Notes: generated by a model from the letters alone, not told the origin. A stretch of DNA of 64,000 nt from Hoylesella shahii DSM 15611 = JCM 12083 (GCF_000613445.1 NZ_BAIZ01000009.1:27509-91508); one strand, 5' to 3'. Positions 9,047 through 19,560 are shown, counted from the first letter of the stretch. Numbers and translations are program-made.

Positions 9047-11268
9047 TTATCTGTCTGTAGGTTTCTCACTCATTTCGAAGCTAATATTAGCCCCAGCGGT
9101 AAGCGTTTGGTGGGTTAACCAATGGCTTTTGTGGGGTGTTGCGTTAACCGTTAGGCCCTTAATATATCGCCATTGCGGATTGTTACTGGTGATAACTGTG
9201 GTTTTGCCATTCTCTAGGTGCAATTTCACCTTCGCAAAGAGAGGCGAACCGATGGCGTATTCGTTGCTAGCAGGGCACACTGGATAGAAGCCCATAGCCG
9301 AGAAAACATACCATGCCGAGGTTTGGCCATTGTCTTCGTCGCCACAATAGCCGTCGGGTTGGGCGCTATAAAGTCTATCCATCACCTCGCGAACCCAATA
9401 TTGTGTCTTCCAAGCTGCGCCACTCCAATTATAAAGGTAGGGCATGTGCTGTATTGGTTGGTTGCCATGAGCGTAATTACCCATGTTCATAATCTGCATT
9501 TCGCGTATCTCGTGTATCACTTGTCCGTAATAACTATCGTCGAACACTGGCGGAAGGGCAAAAACAGAGTCGAGCATGGCTGTGAAAACCTTATTACCAC
9601 CCATTAAAGCAATGAGAGCGTTGGGGTTATGAAACACCGACACGTGTAATGCCAGCCGTTTCCCTCGGTAAACACATCGCCCCACTTCAGCGGATTGTAG
9701 GGCGTTTGCCACTCACCGTTTTTCTTTCGTCCGCGCATCAGGTTAAATTCTTTACTGAAAAGGTTGCGATAGTTTTCTGCTCGACGTTCGTACACTGCCC
9801 ATTCTTTCTTGGGTTTGCCCAGTGCTTTGCCCAATTGAGCAATACACCAGTCGTCGTAAGCATACTCTAAGGTGCGCGCTGCACTCTCGTTAATACCCAC
9901 ATCGCAAGGCACATAGCCCAATTTGTTGTAATATTGGTGACCTAAACGACCTGTAGAAGCCACCTGCGGGTGCACTGCTTTGGTGCCATTCTTAACAGCT
10001 TGCCAAAGTGTTTCGATGTCGTAACCGCGTATTCCTTTGATGTAAGCATCGGCAACCACCGAGGCAGAGTTGTTTCCCACCATGCAATTGCGATGGCCTG
10101 GGCTTGCCCATTCGGGTAAAAAACCGCTCTCCTTGTAGGCATTAACCAGTCCTTCCTGCATCTCGCGCGCCATAGAAGGGTATATCAAGTTAACCAGTGG
10201 GAACAAACTGCGGAACGTATCCCAAAACCCCGTGTCGGTAAACATTGTTCCTGGAAGCACCTTGCCGTTGTAGGGACTGTAATGAAGGGTATCGCCTTTG
10301 GCCGAAATTTCGTAGAATTTGCGGGGGAAAAGCGTTGAGCGATACAGACAGGAATAGAAAGTGCGAAGGTTATCCACGTTGTTGTCTTCCACGCTGATGC
10401 GTCCCAACACCTCGTTCCATCGTTGTCGGCCCTTTTGTAGCAGTGTTTCTAACGAGTGGTTGCCCAATTCGTTGAGGTTTTGCATGGCTTGCGCCTCGCT
10501 AATAAACGAAGATGCCACACGTGCATGCACCTGTTCGCCACGCTTACAACTAAAGGTGACGATGGCGCCAGCGTGGTTGGCCTGCACTTCTTGTTTGCCA
10601 GTGGGCAGCAAGTTGTTGTCATCGGCCAAACGCACTGCTGCAAAATCGCGGTCGAATACCACCACAAAATAGTTTTTAAAGTTATCGGGCACGCCGCCAC
10701 TGTTTTTTGTGGTGTAACCCACGATGGTGCGTTTGTCGGGCATTACCTTTACATACGAACCCTTGTCGAAAGCATCTACGATGACGTTTGCCGAGTCGGT
10801 CTTTGGGAATGTGAAGCGCAGCAGGCACGCACGCTCGGTAGGAGCAAGCTCGGCCGTAATGTCGTAATCGGCCAAGTACACCTTATAATGATAGGGTTTG
10901 GCCGTTTCTGCCTTGTGCGAGAACCACGAGGCGCGCTCTTCCTCGTCAAAGACGGGTTTACCCGTTGTGGGCATGAGGGCGAATTGGCCGTAATCGTTTA
11001 TCCACGGACTGGGTTGGTGCGTTTGTTTCAGTCCTCTTATCTTGTTGGCCTGATAGCCATACGTCCACCCATCGCCCATTTTTCCTGTTTGGGGTGTCCA
11101 AAAGTTCATGCCCCAAGGCATTGCAATGGCGGGATAGGTGTTGCCTGTAGACAGTTGATAAGTGGACTGTGTGCCCACCAATGTGCTAACATAATCAACG
11201 GGTTGGGTTTGAGCCATGCCCGCATTGGCAGCCCAAAAGGCAAGAATGATGAAACAAAACTTCTTCAT
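9047..11268 (-). CDS. GH92 alpha-mannosidase; frame broken near 9641
   Basis: Exported Ca-dependent exo-alpha-mannosidase, about 740 aa. Signal peptide MKKFCFIILAFWAANAGMAQ from the ATG at 11268 (an upstream in-frame start at 11319 would spoil the signal peptide). GH92 landmarks: STGNTYPAIAMPWGMNFW near the N-terminus, DTFRSLFPLVNLIYP, EYAYDDWCIAQL, and the C-terminal GDEDNGQTSAWYVFSAMGF with the catalytic acidic cluster. The frame slips at about 9641, where one G added restores WHYTWSVFHNP. It is the last gene of the minus-strand muropeptide locus but separated from the next upstream gene by a hairpin, so it may be a separate unit. Its place beside amino-sugar genes is unexplained. Confidence 0.85.
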
Positions 11269-11283
11269 TGTGCTAAAAATGAT

Positions 11284-11334
11284 AATGCGTTGTAAACAGT
11301 TGGGCGCAAGAAGTCCCATTGTTTACAACGCATT
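11284..11334 (-). terminator. Strong hairpin between serine hydrolase and GH92 gene
   Basis: 15-bp perfect inverted repeat AATGCGTTGTAAACA / TGTTTACAACGCATT (11284-11298 with 11320-11334), with T-rich sequence on both sides. On the minus strand it could end the upstream transcript or attenuate GH92. Confidence 0.6.
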
Positions 11335-11384
11335 TTTTGTTTAGATATTATATGCAGTGTGCCCGGATTAGGGAAATTACACTT

Positions 11385-13238
11385 TTATAGATGCGGTTTG
11401 AGTTGCTTAACCCACACGTCGTAGCCAGCTTTGTTAAGGTGAAGACCGTCGGTAGTTAGGTCGGCTCGCATGATATTGGTACCAGGTTCGGCGAAATGTG
11501 GGAAGAGGTTGATGAAGGTTAATCCCCTTTCGCGTGCCAGCATCTCAAGGCGAGCATTGATTTGTGGAATCATATCGGTTTTGCCTTGCAGGCGTTTCCA
11601 TCGTCCAGTGCTTTCGCGTATAGGCAAAAGGCTCTGCAGCACCAGTTTTGTTTTAGGCGATTGAGTGCGTATATGGTCAACCAGCAGGCGTATGCTGTTC
11701 ACGATACTATCAACAGAGAGGTCGTGACTAACATCGTTTACGCCGATGAGCAAGAATATTTTTGAGGGCTTATAGGGTGTAATCTGAAACAGGCGATCAT
11801 CAACACCCATAACCACATCGCCACTAATACCACGGTTGCGCACGTTGGGTTTACCCAGTTTCTCGGCCCAGTTGCGTCCACCTTCGGTAAGACTGTTGCC
11901 CAGCATCACAATATCGGTGGGGCGTATGGGCTCTTCGGCTGCAAAAACACGCATTCTGGCGTAATAGTTGGGTGGGTAAGGAGCTGTCTCATTGGTGATG
12001 CTTGCAGCCACAGCGTTGGCCACTTGCGCGCGTAGACGTATCACATTAGAAGCGTCTACGGGGTGAACGCTGTTGCAAAGCAAAATAATAGAGACGTCGT
12101 TTACGGGGTCGATAACGATTGAAGTGCCCGTGTAACCCGTGTGTCCATAGGCCTCGTTGCTCAACAAGTCGCCTTTGTTAGAGGCATAAGCCGAATTAAC
12201 GTCCCAGCCATAGGCACGCCCAAAGCTGTTAAAATGGGTGGGAACAGCACGCATGGCCTTTACCGTAAGCGGACTAAGGATGCGTTTACCGCCCCATTCG
12301 CCACCATTTTGCAGCATGGCACACAGTGTGGCCACATCTTCGGCCGAAGAGAACAAACCTGCATTGCCTGATACTCCACCGTTTAAAGAACAGGCAAGGG
12401 GGTCGTGCACCTGACCCAGTTTCACCATTCCATTGGCCAAACGCTCGGTAGGAGCAATAGGTGTGAGGTCTGCTTTTTCGCCATTCACTAGCCAACGTGC
12501 TTGTGCGGTGTTCGTAAGTTTGCCGTTTTTGTCGGCCGTGCAGGGCAAAAAATCGGTGTGTTTCATACCCAGAGGTATGAAAATATTGTTGGCGGCGAAG
12601 GTGCGGAGCGATTCTCCCGTGATGCGTTCAACAATGTTTTGTAGGGTGATATAGTTCAGACAGCTGTATTGCATGTCTGAGCGTGGCCTAAAATTGCGCT
12701 TCACATGGGCAATGTGTGCCATCAGTTTGGCGGGGTTAGGCTTGCCGTTAGGTTCGGCCAACGAGCTTACTGGGGCGTAAGCAGGTAGTCCCGAGGTGTG
12801 TGTAAACAAGTCTTCTACACGTATCGTAACACTGTCTTTACCTTCGCCGTGCCAGTTTTCGAAACCTGGAATATAGGTGCTAACAGGGTCGGAGAGTCTG
12901 AGTAGTCCGCGTTCCACCAGCAACATGGCGGCAATAGCCGTAGCCATGGGTTTGGTACACGAAGCCATATCGAACACCGTTTGCGTGGTCATGGGCAGCG
13001 TGTTGGGGTAAGTTTGTCTGTTGCCGTAGGCTTTAAGGTAGGCAATTTTGCCATGTCTCACCACGGCAAGCACAGCACCAGGAGTTCGATGGTCGCGAAT
13101 GGCGCGCATAATCACCTCATCGGCAATGCTCAGTCGTGCCGAACTCATGCCCACTTCTTCGGGCGAAGCCGTGGGAACATTGTTAGCCGAGGCGTTAAGT
13201 GAGAAGGCACAGAGCACCATAAACAATAGTCTGAACAT
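11385..13238 (-). CDS. Beta-lactamase-fold serine hydrolase fused to SGNH/GDSL hydrolase
   Basis: 617 aa with signal peptide (MFRLLFMVLCAFSLNASA). Residues about 25-395 form a class C beta-lactamase/DD-peptidase-like domain: SxxK as SCTK in FDMASCTKPMATA, the YxN-like YSCLNY, and HTGYTG near the end. Residues about 430-617 form an SGNH hydrolase: block I GNSLTEG, block III-like GVND, and the C-terminal DGLHLN with the catalytic Asp/His. Next to murQ/murK/namZ, a role on peptidoglycan fragments is reasonable, such as peptide trimming plus de-O-acylation of MurNAc; that is inference. B. subtilis also has a beta-lactamase-family gene beside namZ. Gap to murQ upstream is only 21 bp, so they are probably co-transcribed. 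Confidence 0.85.
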   Translation of the reverse strand: MFRLLFMVLCAFSLNASANNVPTASPEEVGMSSARLSIADEVIMRAIRDHRTPGAVLAVVRHGKIAYLKAYGNRQTYPNTLPMTTQTVFDMASCTKPMATAIAAMLLVERGLLRLSDPVSTYIPGFENWHGEGKDSVTIRVEDLFTHTSGLPAYAPVSSLAEPNGKPNPAKLMAHIAHVKRNFRPRSDMQYSCLNYITLQNIVERITGESLRTFAANNIFIPLGMKHTDFLPCTADKNGKLTNTAQARWLVNGEKADLTPIAPTERLANGMVKLGQVHDPLACSLNGGVSGNAGLFSSAEDVATLCAMLQNGGEWGGKRILSPLTVKAMRAVPTHFNSFGRAYGWDVNSAYASNKGDLLSNEAYGHTGYTGTSIVIDPVNDVSIILLCNSVHPVDASNVIRLRAQVANAVAASITNETAPYPPNYYARMRVFAAEEPIRPTDIVMLGNSLTEGGRNWAEKLGKPNVRNRGISGDVVMGVDDRLFQITPYKPSKIFLLIGVNDVSHDLSVDSIVNSIRLLVDHIRTQSPKTKLVLQSLLPIRESTGRWKRLQGKTDMIPQINARLEMLARERGLTFINLFPHFAEPGTNIMRADLTTDGLHLNKAGYDVWVKQLKPHL

Positions 13239-13259
13239 GGTTTGTATGCTTTAAGGGGT

Positions 13260-14081
13260 TTATTGTGTTGGGCGTTTGTATTCTTCCAAGGCCTTTTCTA
13301 CCGAGCCATGGAGCAAAAGCAAGTTTTTAGCTTTGCCATATTCAAGGCCGAGCATCTCAACAAGCATGCGTGTACCGCGGTCAACAAGTTTTTTGTTGCT
13401 TAGTTGCATGTTCACCATCTTGTTGCCTTTAACACGTCCAAGCTGTATCATCACGGCAGTAGAAATCATGTTAAGAATCATTTTTTGTCCTGTTCCCGAT
13501 TTCATTCTCGAGCTTCCAGTAACGTATTCGGGGCCAACAATCATTTCGATGGCCACATCGCTTTCGGCAGCCATGGGCGAATTGGGGTTGCTTGTGATGC
13601 AGGCCGTGAGTATGCCGTGTTCTCTTGCATTGCGAAGAGCGCCCACCACATAGGGTGTAGTGCCCGAAGCAGCGATGCCAATAACGGTGTCTTTCTCGTT
13701 AATGTTCAGTTCGGTAAGTTCTTCCCATCCATGTTCTTCATCGTCTTCTGCGTTCTCCACAGCGTTGCGCAATGCGGTGTCGCCGCCAGCAATGAGTCCA
13801 AGAACCAGTGTTTTGGGTACACCAAAGGTGGGTGGTAGCTCGCTAGCGTCTAGCACTCCCAGGCGTCCGCTGGTGCCAGCACCCATATAGAAGATGCGTC
13901 CGCCACGTTTCATGCGGGGCACAATGAGTTCTACAAGTTTTGCTACTTGTGGAATAGTTTTCTCAACAGCCTCTGCCACCTTGCGGTCTTCGGTGTTTAT
14001 CTCTCTTAAAAGTTGTTCGGCCGTCTTTGTTTCGAGGTTGTTGTAGAGCGACGGCTGCTCGGTTATCTTTGTGAATGACAT
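13260..14081 (-). CDS. murQ: N-acetylmuramic acid 6-phosphate etherase MurQ
   Basis: Cytosolic lyase splitting MurNAc-6-phosphate to GlcNAc-6-phosphate and D-lactate. 273 aa, single SIS domain: GAGTSGRLGVLDASE (with the family's catalytic Glu in DASE), GIAASGTTPYVVGAL and SSRMKSGTGQKMILN are diagnostic. Length is normal for the family and the frame is intact. It lies in the minus-strand run downstream of MurK, which should supply its substrate, and 21 bp upstream of the serine hydrolase. Confidence 0.96.
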   Translation of the reverse strand: MSFTKITEQPSLYNNLETKTAEQLLREINTEDRKVAEAVEKTIPQVAKLVELIVPRMKRGGRIFYMGAGTSGRLGVLDASELPPTFGVPKTLVLGLIAGGDTALRNAVENAEDDEEHGWEELTELNINEKDTVIGIAASGTTPYVVGALRNAREHGILTACITSNPNSPMAAESDVAIEMIVGPEYVTGSSRMKSGTGQKMILNMISTAVMIQLGRVKGNKMVNMQLSNKKLVDRGTRMLVEMLGLEYGKAKNLLLLHGSVEKALEEYKRPTQ

Positions 14082-14106
14082 AGTGATGATGAATATAAAG
14101 CCTTAT

Positions 14107-14132
14107 CCTCGCCCCATCCCACAGGAGTGGGG
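14107..14132. repeat. GC-rich palindrome 1 (REP-like)
   Basis: CCTCGCCCC followed by an interrupted complement ending GTGGGG in the gap between murQ and murK. Similar CCTC/CCCC-GGGG/GAGG palindromes occur at 25551-25583, 34008-34034 and 43684-43711. Confidence 0.45.
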
Positions 14133-14297
14133 AGCTGAATGTTGTGAGATGGCTTTGTTTACTATATTTATTTACTTGTGCTAGTTTTGCTTATGAGGTT
14201 TTTGGCCTGCTATATGGCCACTGCATACTTTTCTTTGTTTTTTATTTCAGTGGTATATGGCTTGCTTCTCTCTTTGGAGAGGGGTTGTGGGCTGTGG

Positions 14298-15136
14298 TTA
14301 TGAATGATAGGCAACCAGTCCTTCCATCGGACTTTTCATTATTTGGCCGATTGAAACGCCCAACTCGTTGGCAGCTTCGGTAATTTCGTTGCAGTAATAA
14401 TGGGCTACAGAGCCTATGCAGTTCATAGCAAGCGTGTTGTATTGGTATTGCATCACGTTACGACGGATAAACGATTTGAAGGCTTTTACCAACAATTGGT
14501 GCACGGCAGGATGTTCGCGATGGCGCGAAAGGAAAGGACTAAAGCTGGCCAAGAACCTACTGGGGAAGGGTTGACGGTACACGCGGTCGATGATGTCGGC
14601 CTGCGAGGTATTGTGTTCGTCAAAGAAAGCCTGCTTAAGGTCGGCAGGAAGTTGGTTTTTTAGTAGGTCGCTCACCAGTCTTTTGCCCAGGTTGGCCCCA
14701 CTTCCTTCATCTCCAAGGATGAAACCCAAGGCAGGAACGTTGAACGAAATGGCATCGCCATCATAGTAACACGAGTTAGAACCTGTGCCCAAGATGCAGG
14801 CAATGCCGGGCTTACGGCCACAAAGGGCGCGGGCTGCAGCAAGGAGGTCGGAGTTTACCTCAATGGCAGTAGCTGGGGGAAGCAGCGTTCAAGACTAGCG
14901 TTCACCAATGGCGACTTCTCGGGTGTGCATCCTGCGCCATAGAAATACACTGCTGCGGGTTGCTCGTTGGGTAGGTTGGGCAAGAGGTTCTGTCGTATTT
15001 CTTCCTCCATTTGCTCTTGTGTTTGGAAGAAGGGGTTCATTCCTTTGGTCTCTAGTCGGGCCTGTTGTTGCCCATCTTTCACCAAACACCAGTCTGTTTT
15101 GGTTGAACCACTGTCGGCGATGAGTATATATTGCAT
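14298..15136 (-). CDS. murK: N-acetylmuramic acid/amino-sugar kinase MurK (BadF family); frame broken near 14877
   Basis: About 279 aa when rejoined. It keeps the ATP-binding ADSGSTKTDW (residues 7-16), YFYGAGC, GTGSNSCYYDG, GFILGDEGSG and the adenosine motif CIGSVA. The frame stops after FPQLLPLR. Adding one C to the C-tract at 14875-14879 (complement strand) joins it to ATAIEVNSDLLAAARAL and on to the GTGSNS part. The partner murQ lies downstream, which supports MurNAc as substrate, as in the Tannerella forsythia MurK/MurQ pathway; GlcNAc kinase activity is also possible. It is a paralog of the degenerate protein at 1094-1960. Confidence 0.85.
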
Positions 15137-15270
15137 ATTTTTATAGTTTATAAGTTGGTGAGTTTATGTGTTGGTAAGTTTTTTAGTTTACGAGTTGGTA
15201 AGTCTATGCGTTGGTAATTTTTTAGTTTACGAGTTGCTTGTTTACCGAGTTGATGATTTTTTGCGTTTGC
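15137..15270. repeat. Low-complexity GAGTTTATGxGTTGGTAAGTTTTTTAGTTTAC tract
   Basis: Imperfect iteration of GTTTACGAGTTGGTAAG-like words between murK and the acyltransferase gene. It belongs to the same kind of tract seen at 20974-21284, 56640-56881 and 58807-58960. The rest of the gap to 15434 shows nothing I recognise. Confidence 0.55.
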
Positions 15271-15434
15271 GAGAGGTGTGTTTGGTGCACTTATTGCAAG
15301 GAAGAGGAGAGATTTTAGGCATTCGTTGCCCGTTTTCCCTAGCAATTTATCTGCAACAAAGCCATTTTGTGGCGCTACAAGGTTGCTTGTACGACGCATG
15401 AGCGCATGTTATAACCTCTTTGCATCTCAATTTA

Positions 15435-16634
15435 TCACAACTTAATATATATTTTTCTCTTGTATAGTTGATAACCAATAACCCAGTTAAGGGCGATGAA
15501 GAGAAGCGAGTATACAAGCGAGCCGCCATATTGTCCGAAGATGGGCGAGAGCATTTGCGTGTAGATATAGCCTATCACATTCATTTGCTTGTCGCCAACG
15601 GGGAAGGTGAATGCCCCAAACACAATGGCAAAGAAGTCGCTTACCACGAAAAGGAAGAGGGGGTTAACCCCGAACACTTCAAAAAACACGCTCCACTTCT
15701 TTTTACCTTTAACATCTATAACCCAAGTGAGCAAGGCTAGGAGCATGGAAGCTAGTCCGCAGGTTACCAGTACATAGGTGGGCGACCACACTTTTTTGTT
15801 GATGGGGCAGCCATAGCTTAGCAGGTATCCAACAAAGAGTAGCGAAGTGCCTACCACAAAGAGCGGCACAACCTTGGTAAGGGTGATATGGGTAGGTGTG
15901 TCTAGGTGCTCAACGTTTGCATCGCTCTTGCGAAATAGCAGTCCACCAATGAGGAAACCCAGCAGCGTGTGGGCAATGGCGGGCAGCGTGCTTAGCAATC
16001 CCTCGGGGTCGATGCCGTTGTCTAGGTACATGTGCTTAGTGGTAAGCACGGCGCGGTCTACTATCGAGAGGATATTTGTTTCGTCGTATGCAAAACCGTT
16101 GCCCCACATCAGCAGACCAAAATAGCCCAGGAGCAATGCGCCAGCAATGTAAGGCAAGTGCTTATGGCGCACGGTAATGGCTAACAAAGCCGTTGCGCCG
16201 TAGCAAACAGCTAGGCGGGCGAGCACGCCAGTGAGACGAATAGTATCAAACGACCATATTGTGTACCATAGCTGTGCGAAAAAGTCGGCACCTGATAGCG
16301 GATTATTTAAGCGGTGACAGAACTTGGAAAACCAGCCAATAGCCAACCCCACAAGATAGATAAGCACCATGCGTTTGAGTATTTTCATAACGGTGGCGCG
16401 GTTACAGGTGAAGTCGAACTTGCGCATGGCGATGTAGATACACATGCCCATCACGCACATAAAGAAGGGGTAGACAAGGTCGGTGGGTGTTAGTCCGTTC
16501 CATTCGGCATGCTCTAGGGGAGCATACATGTAACTCCAACTGCCAGGATTGTTCACGGTAATCATTCCCGCGATGGTTATTCCACGCAAAATGTCGATGG
16601 ATAAAATCCTGCTAGCGGTTTTATTTCGTTCCAT
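15435..16634 (-). CDS. DUF5009/NagX-like membrane acyltransferase
   Basis: 399 aa polytopic inner-membrane protein (about 10 hydrophobic segments). The opening RILSIDILRGITIAGMITVN and TPTDLVYPFFMCVMGMCIYI match the HGSNAT/NagX family of transmembrane acetyltransferases, whose human member acetylates terminal glucosamine. In bacteria the family often sits with amino-sugar genes, as here between murK and namZ. I infer transfer of an acetyl group to an amino sugar at the membrane; substrate unproven. 18 bp separate it from namZ upstream, indicating an operon. Confidence 0.82.
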   Translation of the reverse strand: MERNKTASRILSIDILRGITIAGMITVNNPGSWSYMYAPLEHAEWNGLTPTDLVYPFFMCVMGMCIYIAMRKFDFTCNRATVMKILKRMVLIYLVGLAIGWFSKFCHRLNNPLSGADFFAQLWYTIWSFDTIRLTGVLARLAVCYGATALLAITVRHKHLPYIAGALLLGYFGLLMWGNGFAYDETNILSIVDRAVLTTKHMYLDNGIDPEGLLSTLPAIAHTLLGFLIGGLLFRKSDANVEHLDTPTHITLTKVVPLFVVGTSLLFVGYLLSYGCPINKKVWSPTYVLVTCGLASMLLALLTWVIDVKGKKKWSVFFEVFGVNPLFLFVVSDFFAIVFGAFTFPVGDKQMNVIGYIYTQMLSPIFGQYGGSLVYSLLFIALNWVIGYQLYKRKIYIKL

Positions 16635-16652
16635 AGGTTGGGTATTGGGGGA

Positions 16653-17903
16653 TTATTTATAGAGATAATATTTTTTAGAGCGTGCGCGAAATTGTGCCAC
16701 GTCCTTATCCCAGAAGGGTTTAACGTCGGCCCAGCGGTTGTTTAACGCCATCTTAGTGCGCACCTGTTTAGAGCCAGAAACCTTGTCGAACATGTCGAAT
16801 CGTTTGGTGTCGGCATGTTGCAGAACAGCATGTTGGGGATATAGTCGGGCCACCTCTTCCATGAATACAAACTGCATAGGTGTTAGTTCCACGCTTTGAA
16901 AGTTGGTGATGTGTATTTGCACGCCTTGCAACAGTTCGCCTTTGCCCACGCTATAGAAGGGCTTAAGGAAGATGGGGCGGAACGTCACGCCAGGCATTTT
17001 GTGGGCGTTCATGGCATCAGCAAGTTGCACGGCATCTATCCAAGGCGCTGCAAACATTTGGAAAGGGATGGTGTAGCCCACGCCAATAGATAGATAACCC
17101 AGTTCGCCCAGAATGCCACTGGTGGGGTAGTAGTAAGCGGTTACAGCTTGGGGAATATGTGGCGACGAGGCAATCCATTGCAGACCGGTGTCGGCATAGC
17201 CCATTGAGCGTTTCCAGTTTTTCATCTTCACCACGGTGAGCTTGCACTTAACGCCCCCGGTGAGCATACCCTCATCGTTGAGCATGCGTGCTAGTTCGCC
17301 GCAAGTTAGTCCGTATATATAAGGAATTTTAAACTGACTGACGAACGAGATGCAATCATCATCGGTGATGTTGCCCTCTATTTTCAGCCCGCCCAAAGGG
17401 TTGGGACGGTCTAAAACCACAAATTCTTTATTGTTTTCGGCGGCAGCCTCCATGGCCAAGCCCATCGTACTAATGAAAGTAAACGAGCGGCAACCGATGT
17501 CTTGAATGTCGTAAACCAGCACATCAACGTCTTTTAGCATCTCAGGTGTTGGCTTTCGGGTTTTCCCATAGAGCGAAAACACGGGCAATCCCGTCTTTGC
17601 ATCGCGTGCCGTTTCCACCTTATCGCCAGCGTGGATGTCGCCACGCACGCCGTGTTCGGGACCATATAGTGCCACGAGGTTCACGCCAGGGGCCGCTTTT
17701 AGCACGTCGACGGTAGATACTAGTTGAGCGTTCACACCCGTGGGGTTGGTAATAAGGCCCACGCGTTTGCCCTGCAAGCATTTAAATTGTTGCTGTGTAA
17801 GCACGTCGATACCCGTGAGCACAGTTTTCTTAGCCCACAAAGAAGAGGGCGTAAGAAGTGCAAAGAGAGTTAGGGCAAGCCCTATGAGGAAATTATTTTT
17901 CAT
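16653..17903 (-). CDS. namZ: Exo-beta-N-acetylmuramidase NamZ (DUF1343), copy 1
   Basis: 416 aa with signal peptide (MKNNFLIGLALTLFALLTPS, cleaved near LWA/KK). Family signatures: GLITNPTGVN, LYGPEHGVRGD, YDIQDIGCRSFTF and VLDRPNPLGG. The B. subtilis NamZ (YbbC) releases MurNAc from the non-reducing end of peptidoglycan fragments; the same activity in the periplasm is inferred here. Intact frame. Its start overlaps the 3' end of the AmpG-like gene by 11 bp, so the two are co-translated. A second, diverged copy is at 25855-27021. Confidence 0.9.
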   Translation of the reverse strand: MKNNFLIGLALTLFALLTPSSLWAKKTVLTGIDVLTQQQFKCLQGKRVGLITNPTGVNAQLVSTVDVLKAAPGVNLVALYGPEHGVRGDIHAGDKVETARDAKTGLPVFSLYGKTRKPTPEMLKDVDVLVYDIQDIGCRSFTFISTMGLAMEAAAENNKEFVVLDRPNPLGGLKIEGNITDDDCISFVSQFKIPYIYGLTCGELARMLNDEGMLTGGVKCKLTVVKMKNWKRSMGYADTGLQWIASSPHIPQAVTAYYYPTSGILGELGYLSIGVGYTIPFQMFAAPWIDAVQLADAMNAHKMPGVTFRPIFLKPFYSVGKGELLQGVQIHITNFQSVELTPMQFVFMEEVARLYPQHAVLQHADTKRFDMFDKVSGSKQVRTKMALNNRWADVKPFWDKDVAQFRARSKKYYLYK

Positions 17904-19257
17904 CTTTAGAAATTCGTTTACGTCCGTATTCGGGGTCTACTTTAATTGTAAACGTAACGCCAACGGTGGCAATGCAGCAGGCAATGACCATCCAGAAGAA
18001 GTGTTCGTAGCCCAAAAGCTCTTGTAAATATCCAGCCACCATGCCTGGAATCATCATGCTAGCCGCCATGAACGCGGTGCAAATGGCATAGTGAGCGGTT
18101 TTAAATTCGCCTTCGGCAAAATACATCATGTAGAGCATATAGGCCGTAAAGCCGAAGCCATAGCCAAATTGTTCGATGGCCACGCACACACTAATCACCA
18201 CCAAGTTGCTTGGCATGGCCATACTTAGATACACAAAGGTGAAGCAAGGCAGAGTCATGCAGGCAGCCATTGGCCAGAGACTTTTTTTCAATCCCCAGCG
18301 CGAAGCAGCCATACCGCCGATGATGCCACCCACGGTAAGGAAGATAACGCCGATGGTGCCGTAAACAAAACCTACGTTCTCGGTGCTTAATTCCAGTCCG
18401 CCTTTTGCTCGAGTGTCGAGCAAGAAGGGGTTAACCATCTTGAGCAAGAAGGCTTCGGGTAAGCGATAGAGCAGCATAAAGACGATGGCGAGCAGCACCC
18501 CAGGTTTTTTAAAGTAAAGATTGAAAGTACGTGCAAATTCGTTAACAATCTCTTCGGTGGTGGTTTTCTTCTTCGTTTCGTTGCTTACAAGTTTCTCGGT
18601 TTCTTTTTCAGCATCGGCTTTTGCTCGTGGAACAAAGAATGTGTGATAAATGGTTATGCCGCTAAACATCACGGCCGTGATGGCCATGGTAATGGTCCAG
18701 GCCCATGGAATGTTGCCAGTTCGGGTTTCTAGCACGCCTGCTACGTAAACCAACACGCCTTGTCCGAAGATAGAAGAAAGGCGATAGAAGGTGCTTCGGA
18801 TGCCCACAAAGAACGATTGTTGTTGCTGATTGAGGGCAAGCATGTAAAAGCCATCGGCTGCAATGTCGTGTGTGGCCGAGGCAAAGGCTGTTATCACGAA
18901 GAGAATTAGCGTGAACGAGAACAGACTAACCGGCGTTGCCGTGGCCGAAATCATTTCGGGAGAAGGGTGGGGGATGGAGAATGTGAGCAGGATGAAGGCA
19001 ATGCTCATCACAATCTGCATCATTATAATCCACCAACGCTTGGTGCGAAGGATGTCGACAAAGGGGCTCCACAGAGGTTTAATAACCCAAGGGAAGTAAA
19101 TAAGACTGGTAAAGAGGGCCATTTCGCCATTGGGAACACCCATGCGGGTGAATAAAATCACCGAGATGTTGTTCACAATGAAGTAGGGGATACCCTCTGC
19201 AAAGTAGAGCGTGGGTATCCATAGCCATGGATTAGCGTTCTTTATTACATTCTTCAT
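17893..19257 (-). CDS. AmpG-like MFS muropeptide transporter
   Basis: About 454 aa from ATG 19257; in-frame starts further upstream (to 19368) would add an unusual polar tail and are less likely. Twelve hydrophobic segments. The N-terminus NPWLWIPTLYFAEGIPYFIV, then PWVIKPLWSPFVD and THDIAADGFYMLAL, match the AmpG/acetyl-CoA-transporter branch of the MFS. In Gram-negatives AmpG imports GlcNAc-anhydroMurNAc peptides. With NamZ overlapping downstream, import of MurNAc-containing fragments is likely. Intact frame. Confidence 0.85.
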   Translation of the reverse strand: MKNVIKNANPWLWIPTLYFAEGIPYFIVNNISVILFTRMGVPNGEMALFTSLIYFPWVIKPLWSPFVDILRTKRWWIIMMQIVMSIAFILLTFSIPHPSPEMISATATPVSLFSFTLILFVITAFASATHDIAADGFYMLALNQQQQSFFVGIRSTFYRLSSIFGQGVLVYVAGVLETRTGNIPWAWTITMAITAVMFSGITIYHTFFVPRAKADAEKETEKLVSNETKKKTTTEEIVNEFARTFNLYFKKPGVLLAIVFMLLYRLPEAFLLKMVNPFLLDTRAKGGLELSTENVGFVYGTIGVIFLTVGGIIGGMAASRWGLKKSLWPMAACMTLPCFTFVYLSMAMPSNLVVISVCVAIEQFGYGFGFTAYMLYMMYFAEGEFKTAHYAICTAFMAASMMIPGMVAGYLQELLGYEHFFWMVIACCIATVGVTFTIKVDPEYGRKRISKDEK

Positions 19258-19560
19258 TTTGCTGATATTGCTTCGTGATGTTGCTTTCGCTTCATCGTTT
19301 ATTATTGGCATTGCTTCGTGTGGCAGCCTTTTGTTGCTTTTTTGTGTGGCTTTCGAAGCATTGCTCACTATTGTTTCCGCTAGCGCCGGCCTTGTTTTTG
19401 GCGCATGTTTGTGATAGTTGTTAGTGCTAGTGCACTTAGTTTTGTGTCTGAAAGGTTTTACCTTGCCATCCGTCCTGCCCTCTTTCGCAAGACGGCAGGC
19501 GGATTAGCGCAAGGCTCTTTTCCTGTCATTCTTTTTATCTTAGTACCTATTATAATCGTT

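Noticed and set aside
10456..11295. 279-codon plus-strand ORF
   Set aside because: Lies wholly antisense to the GH92 gene, whose motifs are clear; no family resemblance.
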